Positions 16,578 through 25,486 of a stretch of 64,000 nucleotides of DNA are shown here, one piece after another. Where the stretch lies: the NCBI RefSeq assembly GCF_900113135.1, contig NZ_FOOH01000005.1, forward strand, positions 62,001 through 126,000. Direction: 5' to 3'. The notes beneath the pieces are model-generated. The model had not been told where the DNA came from and made no database searches. It worked only from the letters and a program-made list of their open reading frames with translations. The translations under genes and the position numbers were made by a program. Numbering within the stretch: position 1 is the stretch's first letter; each line of letters opens with the position of its first letter. This DNA comes from Salegentibacter agarivorans (GTDB lineage: Bacteria > Bacteroidota > Bacteroidia > Flavobacteriales > Flavobacteriaceae).

Positions 16578-18500
16578 ATGAAGCACTATTACTGCTTATT
16601 TTTAAGTCTGGCCATTTTACTCTTAGGCTGCCAAAATAAAGAGGTGGATACCCAGGAGAATAAACATCCGGCAGATTCAGTTTCTTATTTCCTTGAAAAA
16701 GCCCAAGCCACCGATTCTATTCCGCGGAAAATATTTCTTTTGAATGAAGGGCTCCAAAAAGTTCAACAAAAATCTGATACTTTATTGCCTTTATTGCTAG
16801 ACTATAAAATTTATTATCACAACCGATTAAAAGAATATGACAGCGCCCTCTTTTTTGCCGATAGCCTTGAGCGTGTTGCAAATTTTCAAAAAGACACAAA
16901 CTGGATTGCCCTGTCTTTCTACCGAAAAGCGGTTGTTAATCGGTATTTGGAAAATCAGGAAGGAGTTTTTAAAAACGCGTTCGAATCCCGAAAAAGATAT
17001 TTTCAAATAGGAGATAGTATTAAAGCTGCACGCAGAACTCTCGAAATAGCCGTTGCTCAAGGTCGAATGCAAGATTATACCGGCAGCCAGGAATCGGCTA
17101 CAGAAGCTTTACGCTATCTTAACAAAGAAAAAGATGCCCAATATCTCAGTAGTGCTTATAATATAATTGCTATTGCGTATCGCAACCAGGGTTTTTATAA
17201 AGATGCTTTAAAAGAATATCAAAATGCACTTCACTATGCCACAAACCTGGAAGATAGTCTCACATACCAAAATAATATTGCATTGGTTTATGAGGATCAG
17301 GAAGATTATGAAAAAGCAGAGTTTATTTTTGAAAAGATTCTTTCCAAAGTTTCAGAACAGGACTATAAATCTAGAGCGCGCTACCTTGATAACTTCGCTT
17401 TTAATAAATGGTTACAGGATTCAGAAAAGGATATTTCATCAGAATTATTACTGGCGCTACGGTGGCGTAAAGAACAAAATGATAATATAGGCATCACAGC
17501 AAGCTATGAGAATTTAGCGCAGTTTTATGAGAATCGAGATAAAATAAAAGCTATAGATTATGCTAAAAAATGGTTAGAAACCGGTAAGAAAAACAATAAG
17601 CTTCAAGCACAAATAGATGCACTAAAAAGGCTTATTAACTTAAATTCCGATAAAGGCGATGAAACAAATTACGTTTCGGAATATATTCGGTTAAACGATA
17701 GTTTGAACAAATTAAATTTACAGGCAAAAAATATTTTTGCCAAAATTAAGTTCGACGAAGAAAGGAAACAGCAGCAAATATCAGGTTTAGAAGCTTCTGC
17801 AGCAGTACAAGCAGTGGAAAACCAGGAAATAAAACTAAGAAATTACATGCTGCTCTTTTTTGCCATTTTAGTAATTGGGATAGCTATTTTTATCATTTAT
17901 TATAATAGGCAAAAGCACAAAAAAGAAAAAATAACAGAAATTTATAATACTGAAACCCGAATTTCAAAGGTAATTCACGACGAACTAGCGAACGATGTTT
18001 ATAATGTAATGAGCAGCATGGAGACTATAGCTCCAAATGAAACGATGGATAAACTGGAGCAAATCTACAACCGCACAAGAAATATCTCCAGGGAGAATAG
18101 CAATATCACCACCGGTGCCGGATATCGAAACCATCTAATTGCATCGCTCTCCAGCATTTGTCCTGAAAATACACGGCTAATTATAAGCGGAGAAAAGAAT
18201 ATTATCTGGAGTAAGATTAAAGCCGAAAAAAAACTTATAATCTACAGGGTATTACAGGAAATAATGGTGAATATGAAGAAACACAGCAACGCCAGTCTTG
18301 TTGCTTTGATTTTTAATGAAGAAGAAAAAAAGCTTAAAATAGATTATTCAGATAATGGGAAAGGGAGTTCTATGCAAGCTATCAAAACCGGAAATGGTTT
18401 GCAAAATGTGGAAAACCGTATTTTTTCCATAAATGGAAAACTTACTTTTGAAACTGAAAAAGGAAAAGGATTAAAAATTATAATCTGTATTCCGCTATAG
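16578..18500 (+). CDS. TPR-containing sensor histidine kinase (lipoprotein-type signal)
   Basis: 640 residues. An N-terminal lipobox (LAILLLGC, Cys about 18) is followed by periplasmic TPR repeats (about 40-360), a coiled-coil linker, one membrane helix (about 424-445) and a cytoplasmic kinase. The phospho-acceptor histidine is His467 in IHDELANDVYN, as in the HisKA_3/NarL-type kinases. The ATPase domain has an N-box (QEIMVNMKKHSNAS), a DNGKG motif and a GNGLQNVENR glycine loop. The response-regulator gene begins 8 bases later, so they form one two-component system. The stimulus is unknown. Confidence 0.9.
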   Translation: MKHYYCLFLSLAILLLGCQNKEVDTQENKHPADSVSYFLEKAQATDSIPRKIFLLNEGLQKVQQKSDTLLPLLLDYKIYYHNRLKEYDSALFFADSLERVANFQKDTNWIALSFYRKAVVNRYLENQEGVFKNAFESRKRYFQIGDSIKAARRTLEIAVAQGRMQDYTGSQESATEALRYLNKEKDAQYLSSAYNIIAIAYRNQGFYKDALKEYQNALHYATNLEDSLTYQNNIALVYEDQEDYEKAEFIFEKILSKVSEQDYKSRARYLDNFAFNKWLQDSEKDISSELLLALRWRKEQNDNIGITASYENLAQFYENRDKIKAIDYAKKWLETGKKNNKLQAQIDALKRLINLNSDKGDETNYVSEYIRLNDSLNKLNLQAKNIFAKIKFDEERKQQQISGLEASAAVQAVENQEIKLRNYMLLFFAILVIGIAIFIIYYNRQKHKKEKITEIYNTETRISKVIHDELANDVYNVMSSMETIAPNETMDKLEQIYNRTRNISRENSNITTGAGYRNHLIASLSSICPENTRLIISGEKNIIWSKIKAEKKLIIYRVLQEIMVNMKKHSNASLVALIFNEEEKKLKIDYSDNGKGSSMQAIKTGNGLQNVENRIFSINGKLTFETEKGKGLKIIICIPL

Positions 18501-18508
18501 ATTTTCTT

Positions 18509-19174
18509 ATGTTTAAAAAGATCCTTGTTGCAGAAGATATGGATAGTATTAACCAGGCTGTTTCCCTTGTTTTAAAAGATCTGGGAATTACAGAAGTTGT
18601 TCATGTTCAATATTGTGACCAGGCGTGGTTAAAGGCAAAAAGAGCTATCCAGGACAACAATCACTTTGATTTACTTATTTGCGACCTCTCTTTTAAACAG
18701 GATTATAGAGATGAAAAAATAACTTCGGGCCAGGAGCTTATTTCAATCTTAAAAAACGAAGACCCCAACCTAAAGGTTATTGTAAACTCTATTGAAGATC
18801 ATCCTCAAACCGTTCGTGATTTATGGAATTCCGGTAATATTGATGCTTATGTTTGTAAAGACCGTAACGGACTTAAAGATCTGAAGGAAGCGATTAAAGC
18901 TGTAAGTAAAAACAAAAAATACAATTCTCCTTCTATTGAAAAAGCCCTAAAACAGAAAAACCTGCTTAGCCTTAACGAATTTGAGATAAGTATTGTAAAG
19001 TATCTTTCCAACGGTTACACTCAGGATGAAATTGAAAGAGAGTTGAAGAAAAAAAATATTAAACCCAGCAGTAGAAGCGCTATAGAAAAGCGTTTAAAAG
19101 AGCTACGCGAAGAATTTAAAGCAAACACCAATCCTCATCTCATTGGGATAATGAAAGACCTTAAATTGATTTAA
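18509..19174 (+). CDS. response regulator with C-terminal HTH
   Basis: A 221-residue protein. The receiver domain (about 1-130) has the acidic pair in VAEDMD, phospho-acceptor Asp59 (LLICDLSF) and a conserved lysine in AYVCKDR. The C-terminal third (about 155-205, LNEFEISIVKYLSNGYTQDE through SSRSAIEKRLKELRE) reads as a helix-turn-helix of the LuxR-like type seen in flavobacterial regulators. It is the partner of the upstream TPR kinase. Targets are not evident. Confidence 0.88.
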   Translation: MFKKILVAEDMDSINQAVSLVLKDLGITEVVHVQYCDQAWLKAKRAIQDNNHFDLLICDLSFKQDYRDEKITSGQELISILKNEDPNLKVIVNSIEDHPQTVRDLWNSGNIDAYVCKDRNGLKDLKEAIKAVSKNKKYNSPSIEKALKQKNLLSLNEFEISIVKYLSNGYTQDEIERELKKKNIKPSSRSAIEKRLKELREEFKANTNPHLIGIMKDLKLI

Positions 19175-19264
19175 AAGAATCTCTCTTTATAAAAAAGCAT
19201 AGGATAATTTAAAATACTCCCTACTTTCCAAAAGATTCCCCCACTCCACAAGCTTATTTCAAAT

Positions 19265-19350
19265 AAAAAACCATCCGGTGCACGTTGCTACCAGATGGCT
19301 CAAACATACACTTACTAAACTACTGGCTAATGGGTTTATTAGCAAACTTG
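19265..19350 (-). ncRNA. candidate small RNA B (minus strand)
   Basis: On the minus strand, GTTTGC (19342-19347), a small GCTAAT/ATTAGC stem and TTAGCCAGTA precede a terminator hairpin (CCATC-C-GGT with ACC-A-GATGG, 19271-19298) and TTTTTT (19265-19270). The order of parts matches candidate A on the other side of the kinase/regulator operon. The evidence is structural only. Confidence 0.25.
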
Positions 19351-19454
19351 TAGCAGTTTAAATATACATTATTATCCCAAATTTTGATAAGCAACTTTAG
19401 CAGCAATGAGGAAAAAATAAGTCTACATTAAGAATTCAGGGTACTTTAAATTAA

Positions 19455-19472
19455 TTACGCAACCGTTTGTGT
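19455..19472 (-). promoter_or_regulatory. LacI-type operator upstream of GH43
   Basis: On the minus strand it reads ACACAAACGGTTGCGTAA. It shares ACAANCGNTTG with sites at 22525-22542, 31957-31974 and 32013-32030, and the closely related ACAANCGNTT with 36245-36262. All lie upstream of xylan genes, and the central CG fits a LacI-family operator. It lies 130 bases before the GH43 start. Confidence 0.6.
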
Positions 19473-19601
19473 TAAAAAACCTATTCTGAAAGCTCATATT
19501 TTGCTTAAAAAACTATTTTACAGGGGATATTATCTAATTTAACTTACGAATACGATTGATTTTTTTATATTTTTACCCGAAACATTAAAACCAATTTTAA
19601 A

Positions 19602-20705
19602 ATGAAATTAAAACAAAGCCTTCCAATTTTATTACCGGCGCTTATCGCCTTTGGTTGTAAGGATAACAACAAACAGGAGGAGAAAGATGAGACATCTGAA
19701 GATTCTATAGCACAACAAGATACTATTAAATATCACTCAGAGCCTTTAATTACCGATCATTTTACTGCAGACCCTTCCGCTCACGTATTTGAAGATAAAA
19801 TATTTATTTACCCTTCACATGATTGGGATTCCGGAGAACCTGAAATGGACGACGGAAACCATTTTAACATGAAAGATTATCACGTGTATTCTATGGAAGA
19901 CCCTGATGGCGAAGTAACCGATCATGGTGAAGTTCTTCACGTAGAAGACGTAGCCTGGGCAAAACGTCAAATGTGGGCACCTGATGCGGCCGAAAAAGAT
20001 GGTAAATACTACCTTTTCTTCCCTGCAAAAGATAAAGACGATATTTTTAGAATTGGAGTAGCCACATCTGATAAGCCAGAGGGTCCTTTTACCCCGGAAG
20101 AAAAACCAATTGAAGGCAGCTATAGTATAGATCCCGCGGTTTACAAAGATACCGATGGTGAATATTATATGTATTTTGGGGGAATTTGGGGTGGCCAGTT
20201 ACAACGTTGGCAAACGGGAGAATTTGTTGAAGAAGACGAATATCCTGCTGATGATGAACCAGCACTTAGCCCTAAAATCGCAAAAATGAGCGATGATCTA
20301 TTGAGTTTTGCTGAAGAACCAAAAGATGTTGAAATATTAGATGAAAACGGAGAGCCTATTACCACAGGTGACAACGACCGTAGATTCTTTGAAGCAGCCT
20401 GGGTTCACCAATATAATGGTAAATATTATTTCTCTTACTCTACCGGAGACACCCACAATATTGCGTACGCCATTGGCGATAGCCCTTATGGCCCTTTCAC
20501 TTATCAGGGAGTAATTTTAGAACCAGTTGTAGGTTGGACAAATCACCATTCTATAGTTGAATACGAAGGAAAATGGTATTTATTCTACCACGATAGTTCA
20601 CTTTCAGACGGGAAAACCTACTTAAGAAGTATGAAAATGATGGAAATTGAACACGATGAAAATGGTAAAATAAAAACAATGCAGTCTTATACTGAATTAG
20701 ACTAA
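19602..20705 (+). CDS. GH43 glycoside hydrolase, lipoprotein (beta-xylosidase-like)
   Basis: A 367-residue surface or periplasmic lipoprotein (lipobox IAFGC, Cys19) with a five-blade GH43 propeller. The three catalytic acids are visible: base Asp57 (TADPSAHVF), Asp177 (SIDPAVYKD) and proton donor Glu264 (FFEAAWVH). The start resembles GH43 subfamily 1 beta-xylosidases (ADPSxHVF followed by IYPSHD), so removal of xylose from xylo-oligosaccharides is likely; arabinofuranosidase activity cannot be excluded. It stands alone on the plus strand, with an operator upstream and a strong terminator downstream. Confidence 0.9.
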   Translation: MKLKQSLPILLPALIAFGCKDNNKQEEKDETSEDSIAQQDTIKYHSEPLITDHFTADPSAHVFEDKIFIYPSHDWDSGEPEMDDGNHFNMKDYHVYSMEDPDGEVTDHGEVLHVEDVAWAKRQMWAPDAAEKDGKYYLFFPAKDKDDIFRIGVATSDKPEGPFTPEEKPIEGSYSIDPAVYKDTDGEYYMYFGGIWGGQLQRWQTGEFVEEDEYPADDEPALSPKIAKMSDDLLSFAEEPKDVEILDENGEPITTGDNDRRFFEAAWVHQYNGKYYFSYSTGDTHNIAYAIGDSPYGPFTYQGVILEPVVGWTNHHSIVEYEGKWYLFYHDSSLSDGKTYLRSMKMMEIEHDENGKIKTMQSYTELD

Positions 20706-20723
20706 AGAAAGCTGTTATTATTG

Positions 20724-20763
20724 AAAAGCTGCTGATATTCAAACTATCAGCAGCTTTTTTTTT
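20724..20763 (+). terminator. terminator of the GH43 lipoprotein gene
   Basis: GCTGCTGAT (20728-20736) pairs perfectly with ATCAGCAGC (20746-20754), has a 9-base loop and is followed by nine T residues. Confidence 0.95.
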
Positions 20764-20807
20764 ATTCCATATTTTAACGAAGAATATCTTTCTGAAATAA
20801 TCTAAAC

Positions 20808-20838
20808 TAAAAAACCGATGCCTGGATGCACCGGTTTT
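20808..20838 (-). terminator. terminator of the second GH43 gene
   Basis: AAAACCG (20811-20817) pairs with CGGTTTT (20832-20838). On the minus strand the stem is followed by T residues. It lies 25 bases after the stop of the minus-strand GH43 gene. Confidence 0.8.
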
Positions 20839-20862
20839 AATATATCCTTAAAACTATAACTA

Positions 20863-22521
20863 TTAGTCCCTATACACTTCATCATTTCCAGAATAATGAA
20901 ACCAATTAAATAAGGCTTCATTATCACCTGGTTTTCCATTAGAAGTGGTGTACAGCCCTAAGTTAACACCTACAAATCCGCCGGCTACCTGGGTACTAAG
21001 AAATTTCCCATCCTGTGTTTCTCCCAATTGCTGCCATTCACCTTCGGTTTTGTAGTAGAAAGTATATTCATCTTCTTCAAACTTCAGTTTAAATTCAACT
21101 TCAGATATTGTATTGTCTAAAGAAATGCTTTCTATTAATTCATTCGACTTATATAATTGCACAACAGGTTGTTCATTCTTTTTAGAAAGCGCTGCGTAAT
21201 AATAATGGGTTTCCTTTTGAAAAGCGAGCAAACCGGCTTTCTCATTTTCAGCCTTTGCGTCAAATTCAACTGAAATAGAAACTTCACCAATTATATGTTG
21301 CTGCCTATGACCAAGGAAACTAGGATTAGCCTCGCCTTCTACAGTTTCAGGACGGGTTTTAAGGATAATTCCTTCCGCTCCATTTTTTAGATCATACCAG
21401 TTAGTTTTTGGGTTTCTAAGCATCATCCAGTTTAGCGGCAACTCCTTTTTATCAAATGTTTCTTTAAAAGAAAAGTTACCGTTTAACGGAATTAAATTCT
21501 TTTTAAGTTCAACTCCCTCTGGCAGTGGATAAGAATATTTAATCTCTTCGCCCCCTAAATCGAAAATAGGCCAGTCGTTTTCCCATTTTACCGGAGTTAA
21601 GAAAGTTTCCCTTCCCGTATTATATAAATCGCCTTCATATGGTCTCACAGCAAGGAAAACTCCGTACCAATCACCATTTGGATGTTGTACAATATCGGCA
21701 TGGCCCGCAGAAGTAATAGGATTTTCTCTATTTGGATCAAGATGACGCTGGGTTAGAATCGGATTTTCTTCAAAAGGAATAAACTCATCATCAATATTGG
21801 TGTTTCGGTAAATCATTTCAGAATGGTTCACCGCGGTTCCACCTTCAGCTGTCATTAAATAATAATAGCCGTTTAGTTTATAAATCCTGGGACCTTCAGC
21901 CCAAACGGGTTCAGTAGAAATATCTACCCCGCCATCTACTAAAATTCGGTTCTCACCAATAGTTTTTAGATTTTCTTTATCAAACTCAATCATTCTAATG
22001 GTACGGTGTCCTTCGTATTTAGCCAGGTTATTTGGCGGTTCACTGTTATAAACCAGGTAAGATTTACCGTTATCGTCAAAGAATAATCCGGGATCTATTC
22101 CACTAACTTCCGGAAGCCAAACCGGATCGGACCACGGGCCAGCAGGATCTTCTGCAGTCATTACAAAATTACCTTTCCCATCAACAATGGTACAGGTTAA
22201 ATAGTAAGTACCCTTATCGTAACTAATATCGGGTGCAAAAACTGCCCGGGAAGTACCAAAACCATGCAGATCTACCTGCTCTGGCCTGTGTATCACATTT
22301 CCCACTTGTTTCCAATTAACTAAATCTGTACTATGAAAAACAGGAATGCCGGGGTAAAAGGCAAAGGTAGAATGTACCATATAAAAGTTTCCCTCTCCAT
22401 CATCGGTTATGGCGGGGTCAGGATACCACCCGGCCAGGATAGGGTTTAAAAAATTTTCCTGTGCAGCCCCCCTGCCCAATACGATGAATAATAACAATAA
22501 ACTAAATAATAATTTCCTCAT
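20863..22521 (-). CDS. GH43 hydrolase with C-terminal beta-sandwich (xylosidase/arabinofuranosidase)
   Basis: 552 residues with a signal peptide (ends GRGAAQ). The GH43 propeller (about 25-315) shows catalytic Asp35 (WYPDPAI), Asp143 (SGIDPGLFF) and Glu209 (VWAEGPRIY). A concanavalin-like sandwich follows (about 345-545), as in two-domain GH43 enzymes of subfamilies such as 12. This layout belongs to exo-acting beta-xylosidases and alpha-L-arabinofuranosidases; sequence alone does not choose between them. It is a single gene, divergent from the LacI regulator, with an operator directly before its ATG. Confidence 0.9.
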   Translation of the reverse strand: MRKLLFSLLLLFIVLGRGAAQENFLNPILAGWYPDPAITDDGEGNFYMVHSTFAFYPGIPVFHSTDLVNWKQVGNVIHRPEQVDLHGFGTSRAVFAPDISYDKGTYYLTCTIVDGKGNFVMTAEDPAGPWSDPVWLPEVSGIDPGLFFDDNGKSYLVYNSEPPNNLAKYEGHRTIRMIEFDKENLKTIGENRILVDGGVDISTEPVWAEGPRIYKLNGYYYLMTAEGGTAVNHSEMIYRNTNIDDEFIPFEENPILTQRHLDPNRENPITSAGHADIVQHPNGDWYGVFLAVRPYEGDLYNTGRETFLTPVKWENDWPIFDLGGEEIKYSYPLPEGVELKKNLIPLNGNFSFKETFDKKELPLNWMMLRNPKTNWYDLKNGAEGIILKTRPETVEGEANPSFLGHRQQHIIGEVSISVEFDAKAENEKAGLLAFQKETHYYYAALSKKNEQPVVQLYKSNELIESISLDNTISEVEFKLKFEEDEYTFYYKTEGEWQQLGETQDGKFLSTQVAGGFVGVNLGLYTTSNGKPGDNEALFNWFHYSGNDEVYRD

Positions 22522-22524
22522 AAT

Positions 22525-22542
22525 AAATGCAATCGATTGTTA
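22525..22542 (-). promoter_or_regulatory. LacI-type operator at the GH43 start
   Basis: On the minus strand it reads TAACAATCGATTGCATTT, including the perfect palindrome CAATCGATTG (22530-22539). It lies 4 bases upstream of the GH43 start codon, where a bound repressor would block the transcript. It is in the GH43/LacI divergent region and matches the site before GH67 over 13 of 14 bases (ACAATCGATTGCAT against ACAACCGATTGCAT). Confidence 0.7.
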
Positions 22543-22622
22543 GCTCAAATATATGTTTATTTTCATATTAAAAGAATTAAGTATGATTAAAAAATAGGAA
22601 TTCAACCGGAAATCTATAATTT

Positions 22623-22634
22623 TTATGCAACCAT
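22623..22634 (-). promoter_or_regulatory. degenerate operator half-site before the LacI gene
   Basis: ATGGTTGCATAA on the minus strand matches the right half of the operator consensus, but the central CG is TG. It lies about 50 bases before the regulator's ATG and could serve autoregulation. Weak. Confidence 0.3.
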
Positions 22635-22685
22635 AAAAAAATGTTTCGTAATATTGTTGCACAACCTAATTTTAGTGTCTATTTG

Positions 22686-23711
22686 ATGAAAAAGAAAGAA
22701 GTTACAATTTATGATTTAGCAAAAGAGCTAAACTATTCTCCTTCCACTATTTCAAGAGCTTTAAACAACCATAAAAGTATTGGAAAGAAAACCATAAAAA
22801 AGATTCAAAAAACTGCAGAAGAATTTAATTACCGCCCTAATGCCTTAGCTGCCAGTTTAAGAAATAACACTTCCAGAACCATCGGGATAACAATTCCTAA
22901 GATAAATCATCCATTTCAGGCTTCTTTGATTACAGGAATTGAAAAAACCGCCAGAAAAGCAGGCTATAATGTAATTATCACACAATCTGATGATAAATAC
23001 AAAAATGAAGTTGATAATGTAAAAGCTTTATACGACGCTAGAGTTGGAGGCTTAATTGTTTCTTTAGGAATGGAAACTAGAGACACCAGCCATTTTGACC
23101 AATATGTGAAACAAAATATACCTATAGTATTTGTAGACCGGGTACCTGAAAATTTCAATTCTTACCGTGTGATTATTGATAATCACGCTGCTGGATACAG
23201 GGCTACAAAACACTTAATAGAACAGGGATGTAAAAGAATTGCACATTTCGCTGGAGCTCAACACGTTAATGTTTATAATTTAAGAAAGAAAGGATACGTG
23301 GATGCTCTTATAGACTCTGGACTTCAGGTTGACGAAGAACTCATAATGGATATGAAAACCCTTAGTTTTGAAGAAGGAAAGAAGGCAACCGAAAAGTTAT
23401 TAAAACTTGATAATCCTCCAGATGGTATTTTTTCTGCTATCGATACTGCTGCAGTAAGTGCAATTTTATATGCTAAAGAAAAAGGAGTTAAAATTCCTGA
23501 GGAACTCGCTATAATTGGCTTTAACGATGATCCTATTTCCAGAATCGTAGAACCTACGCTATCTACCGTTTCGCATCCCGCCCAAAAAATGGGAGAAATA
23601 TCAACAAAAAGAATTTTAGAACACTCCACGCGCAAACTTGACGCTGCTGTTTCAGAAATTACAATGTTAGATACCGAAATTATTATAAGAAATTCCAGTA
23701 AAAGAAAGTAA
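22686..23711 (+). CDS. LacI/GalR-family transcription regulator of xylan/glucuronate genes
   Basis: A 341-residue regulator. The DNA-binding domain (about 5-60) carries the LacI helix-turn-helix and hinge (TIYDLAKELNYSPSTISRAL, then NYRPNALAASLR). The periplasmic-binding-like effector domain (about 62-335) includes IGITIPKINHPF, VDRVPENF, IDNHAAGYRATKHL and PDGIFSAID. The ATG at 22686 is preferred because upstream residues do not fit the family. Matching operator-like sites before the GH43, GH3/GH67 and GH10 genes suggest it controls this locus. The effector is unknown; an aldotetraouronic or glucuronate-related sugar is a guess. Confidence 0.92.
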   Translation: MKKKEVTIYDLAKELNYSPSTISRALNNHKSIGKKTIKKIQKTAEEFNYRPNALAASLRNNTSRTIGITIPKINHPFQASLITGIEKTARKAGYNVIITQSDDKYKNEVDNVKALYDARVGGLIVSLGMETRDTSHFDQYVKQNIPIVFVDRVPENFNSYRVIIDNHAAGYRATKHLIEQGCKRIAHFAGAQHVNVYNLRKKGYVDALIDSGLQVDEELIMDMKTLSFEEGKKATEKLLKLDNPPDGIFSAIDTAAVSAILYAKEKGVKIPEELAIIGFNDDPISRIVEPTLSTVSHPAQKMGEISTKRILEHSTRKLDAAVSEITMLDTEIIIRNSSKRK

Positions 23712-23722
23712 AAAGATTTTAA

Positions 23723-25009
23723 TTAGAATCCGAATAATTCAGGAAGCCAAAGGCTCAAAAACGGGAAAATTATCACCAATATTAAGGAAATCAACATTCC
23801 CACAAAAAGTGGTAGCAAAGGTTTTACCACTTTTTGAATAGTAGTATTTGCAACTCCTACCCCTATAAATAAAACGGAACCTACTGGCGGCGTACAAAGG
23901 CCTATACATAAATTTAGGATCATTATTACTCCAAAATGTACCGGATCTATTCCCATAGCTACTGCAACCGGAAGAAATATTGGGGTGAAAATTAATACCG
24001 CCGGAGTCATATCCATAAAAATTCCCACAAATAATAATATCAGGTTTATTAAAATAATCACTACAAAAGGATTATCACTAAAACCTAATAAAGCTGAAGT
24101 TACTTCCTGCGGAATGTTTTCGTAAGACATTACCCAGGACATTGCAATAGACATCGCAATAAGCAGCATTACCAAAGAAATGGTCCCTACTGATTCTACC
24201 AGTACGGTTTTAAGTTTAGAGAAATTCAATTCTTTGTATAGAAAAGCCAGAATGAGGCAATAGACAACAGCTACAGAGGAAGCTTCAGTAGCAGTAAAAA
24301 TTCCGCCAACAATTCCTCCAATAATAATTATTAATAAAAGCAGACTTGGAAGGGCATCAAAAAAAGACCGCAGAATATGTTTAAACGAACTTCTTTTTCC
24401 TGTAGGGAAACCTTTCTTTTTTGCCCAAACTAAAGCAATGGCCATTAAAATTAAACCAGTAAGAATTCCGGGAAGATAACCGGCTAAAAATAATGCCCCT
24501 ATACTCACCCCACCACTGGCAAGAGAATAAATTATAAAAATATTACTCGGTGGAATTAAAAGTCCCGTGGTGGCCGAAGTTACATTTACAGCAACACCAT
24601 ATTCTTTGGTATAACCTTCTTTTTCCATCCTTTCAGACATAAAACTACCTATAGCGGCAGCGGCAGCACCGGCAGAACCTGCAATTGCACCAAACATCAT
24701 TGCAGCTACAATGTTTACGTGCGCCAAACCACCGGGTAAAGCTCCCACCAGGGATTTTGCAAATTCAATTAATCTTTTGGCTATTCCACCACTATTCATA
24801 ATGTGGCCGGCAAGTATAAAAAAAGGAATAGCAAGTAAGGAAAAACTATCTAAACCAGTAGCCACTCTTTGAGAAATAGTAGTAAAAGCAGGAATAGTAT
24901 CTACACTAAATAACAATGTTAGTACCGAAGCTATCCCAATGCTCCAGGCAATGGGAACGCGAATTCCCACCAAAACTATAAAGCTAAATATTAAAACAAA
25001 TATTTCCAT
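23723..25009 (-). CDS. TRAP transporter large permease (DctM type)
   Basis: 428 residues and about 12 membrane helices. The conserved TRAP features are seen in FFILAGHIMNSGGIAKRLIEFA, GSAGAAAAAIGSF and CIGLCTPPVGSVLFIG. It forms the sodium-driven translocation unit with the small DctQ subunit, whose gene ends exactly where this begins. It is the last gene of the uronate operon, so the imported solute is probably glucuronate or a related acid. Convergent with the LacI gene, with only 11 bases between the stops. Confidence 0.93.
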   Translation of the reverse strand: MEIFVLIFSFIVLVGIRVPIAWSIGIASVLTLLFSVDTIPAFTTISQRVATGLDSFSLLAIPFFILAGHIMNSGGIAKRLIEFAKSLVGALPGGLAHVNIVAAMMFGAIAGSAGAAAAAIGSFMSERMEKEGYTKEYGVAVNVTSATTGLLIPPSNIFIIYSLASGGVSIGALFLAGYLPGILTGLILMAIALVWAKKKGFPTGKRSSFKHILRSFFDALPSLLLLIIIIGGIVGGIFTATEASSVAVVYCLILAFLYKELNFSKLKTVLVESVGTISLVMLLIAMSIAMSWVMSYENIPQEVTSALLGFSDNPFVVIILINLILLFVGIFMDMTPAVLIFTPIFLPVAVAMGIDPVHFGVIMILNLCIGLCTPPVGSVLFIGVGVANTTIQKVVKPLLPLFVGMLISLILVIIFPFLSLWLPELFGF

Positions 25010-25486
25010 TTACCGATTTGCTTTTAATTCCTGCAAGGTTTGCCGCATTTGCATCCATTTAAAATAAATTATCATCAGGCCTGAAATAGGTAAAACCAGG
25101 TATACAAATCCCATAGGTAAACCTAAAGCTGCAGAAGTTTGTTCGAGCTTAAAGGAAACATACACATACCTACCACCGCCAATTATAAAAACTGCAGCGG
25201 TAAAAAGCATAATTATTAATTGCACCAGGAGATCGAGTTTTAATTTTGTCCTGATACTAAACGATTTTGGAAGTAAATCTATAGTGATATGCGTATTTCT
25301 ACCCGAAATATAAACAGCCCCAAAAAGGCTAACCCAAATTAGCATAAAACGCGCCAGCTCATCTGTCCACGAGCTTTGATCTGCCAGGAGGTAACGACTA
25401 CAAACACCCCATAACACGCTAAACAACATTACCGTTACCAGGCAAACAACCAACCATTCTAAAAACCAATTAAGCTTTCTACTCAT
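25010..25486 (-). CDS. TRAP transporter small permease (DctQ type)
   Basis: 158 residues with four membrane helices and the DctQ features WGVCSRYLLADQSSWTDELA and LARFMLIWVSLFGAVY. It bridges the binding protein and the large permease. It overlaps the binding-protein gene by 8 bases and abuts the large permease gene, so all three are co-translated. Confidence 0.92.
   Translation of the reverse strand: MSRKLNWFLEWLVVCLVTVMLFSVLWGVCSRYLLADQSSWTDELARFMLIWVSLFGAVYISGRNTHITIDLLPKSFSIRTKLKLDLLVQLIIMLFTAAVFIIGGGRYVYVSFKLEQTSAALGLPMGFVYLVLPISGLMIIYFKWMQMRQTLQELKANR

Larger units (their letters stand above)
19175..19601. other. 427-base intergenic region between regulator and GH43
   Basis: No credible protein gene. 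It contains a minus-strand terminator-like hairpin (19265-19298), a 10-base match (TACTGGCTAA, 19321-19330) to the region upstream of the kinase gene, and a LacI-type operator at 19455-19472. The last 130 bases are the regulatory region of the GH43 gene. Confidence 0.6.
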
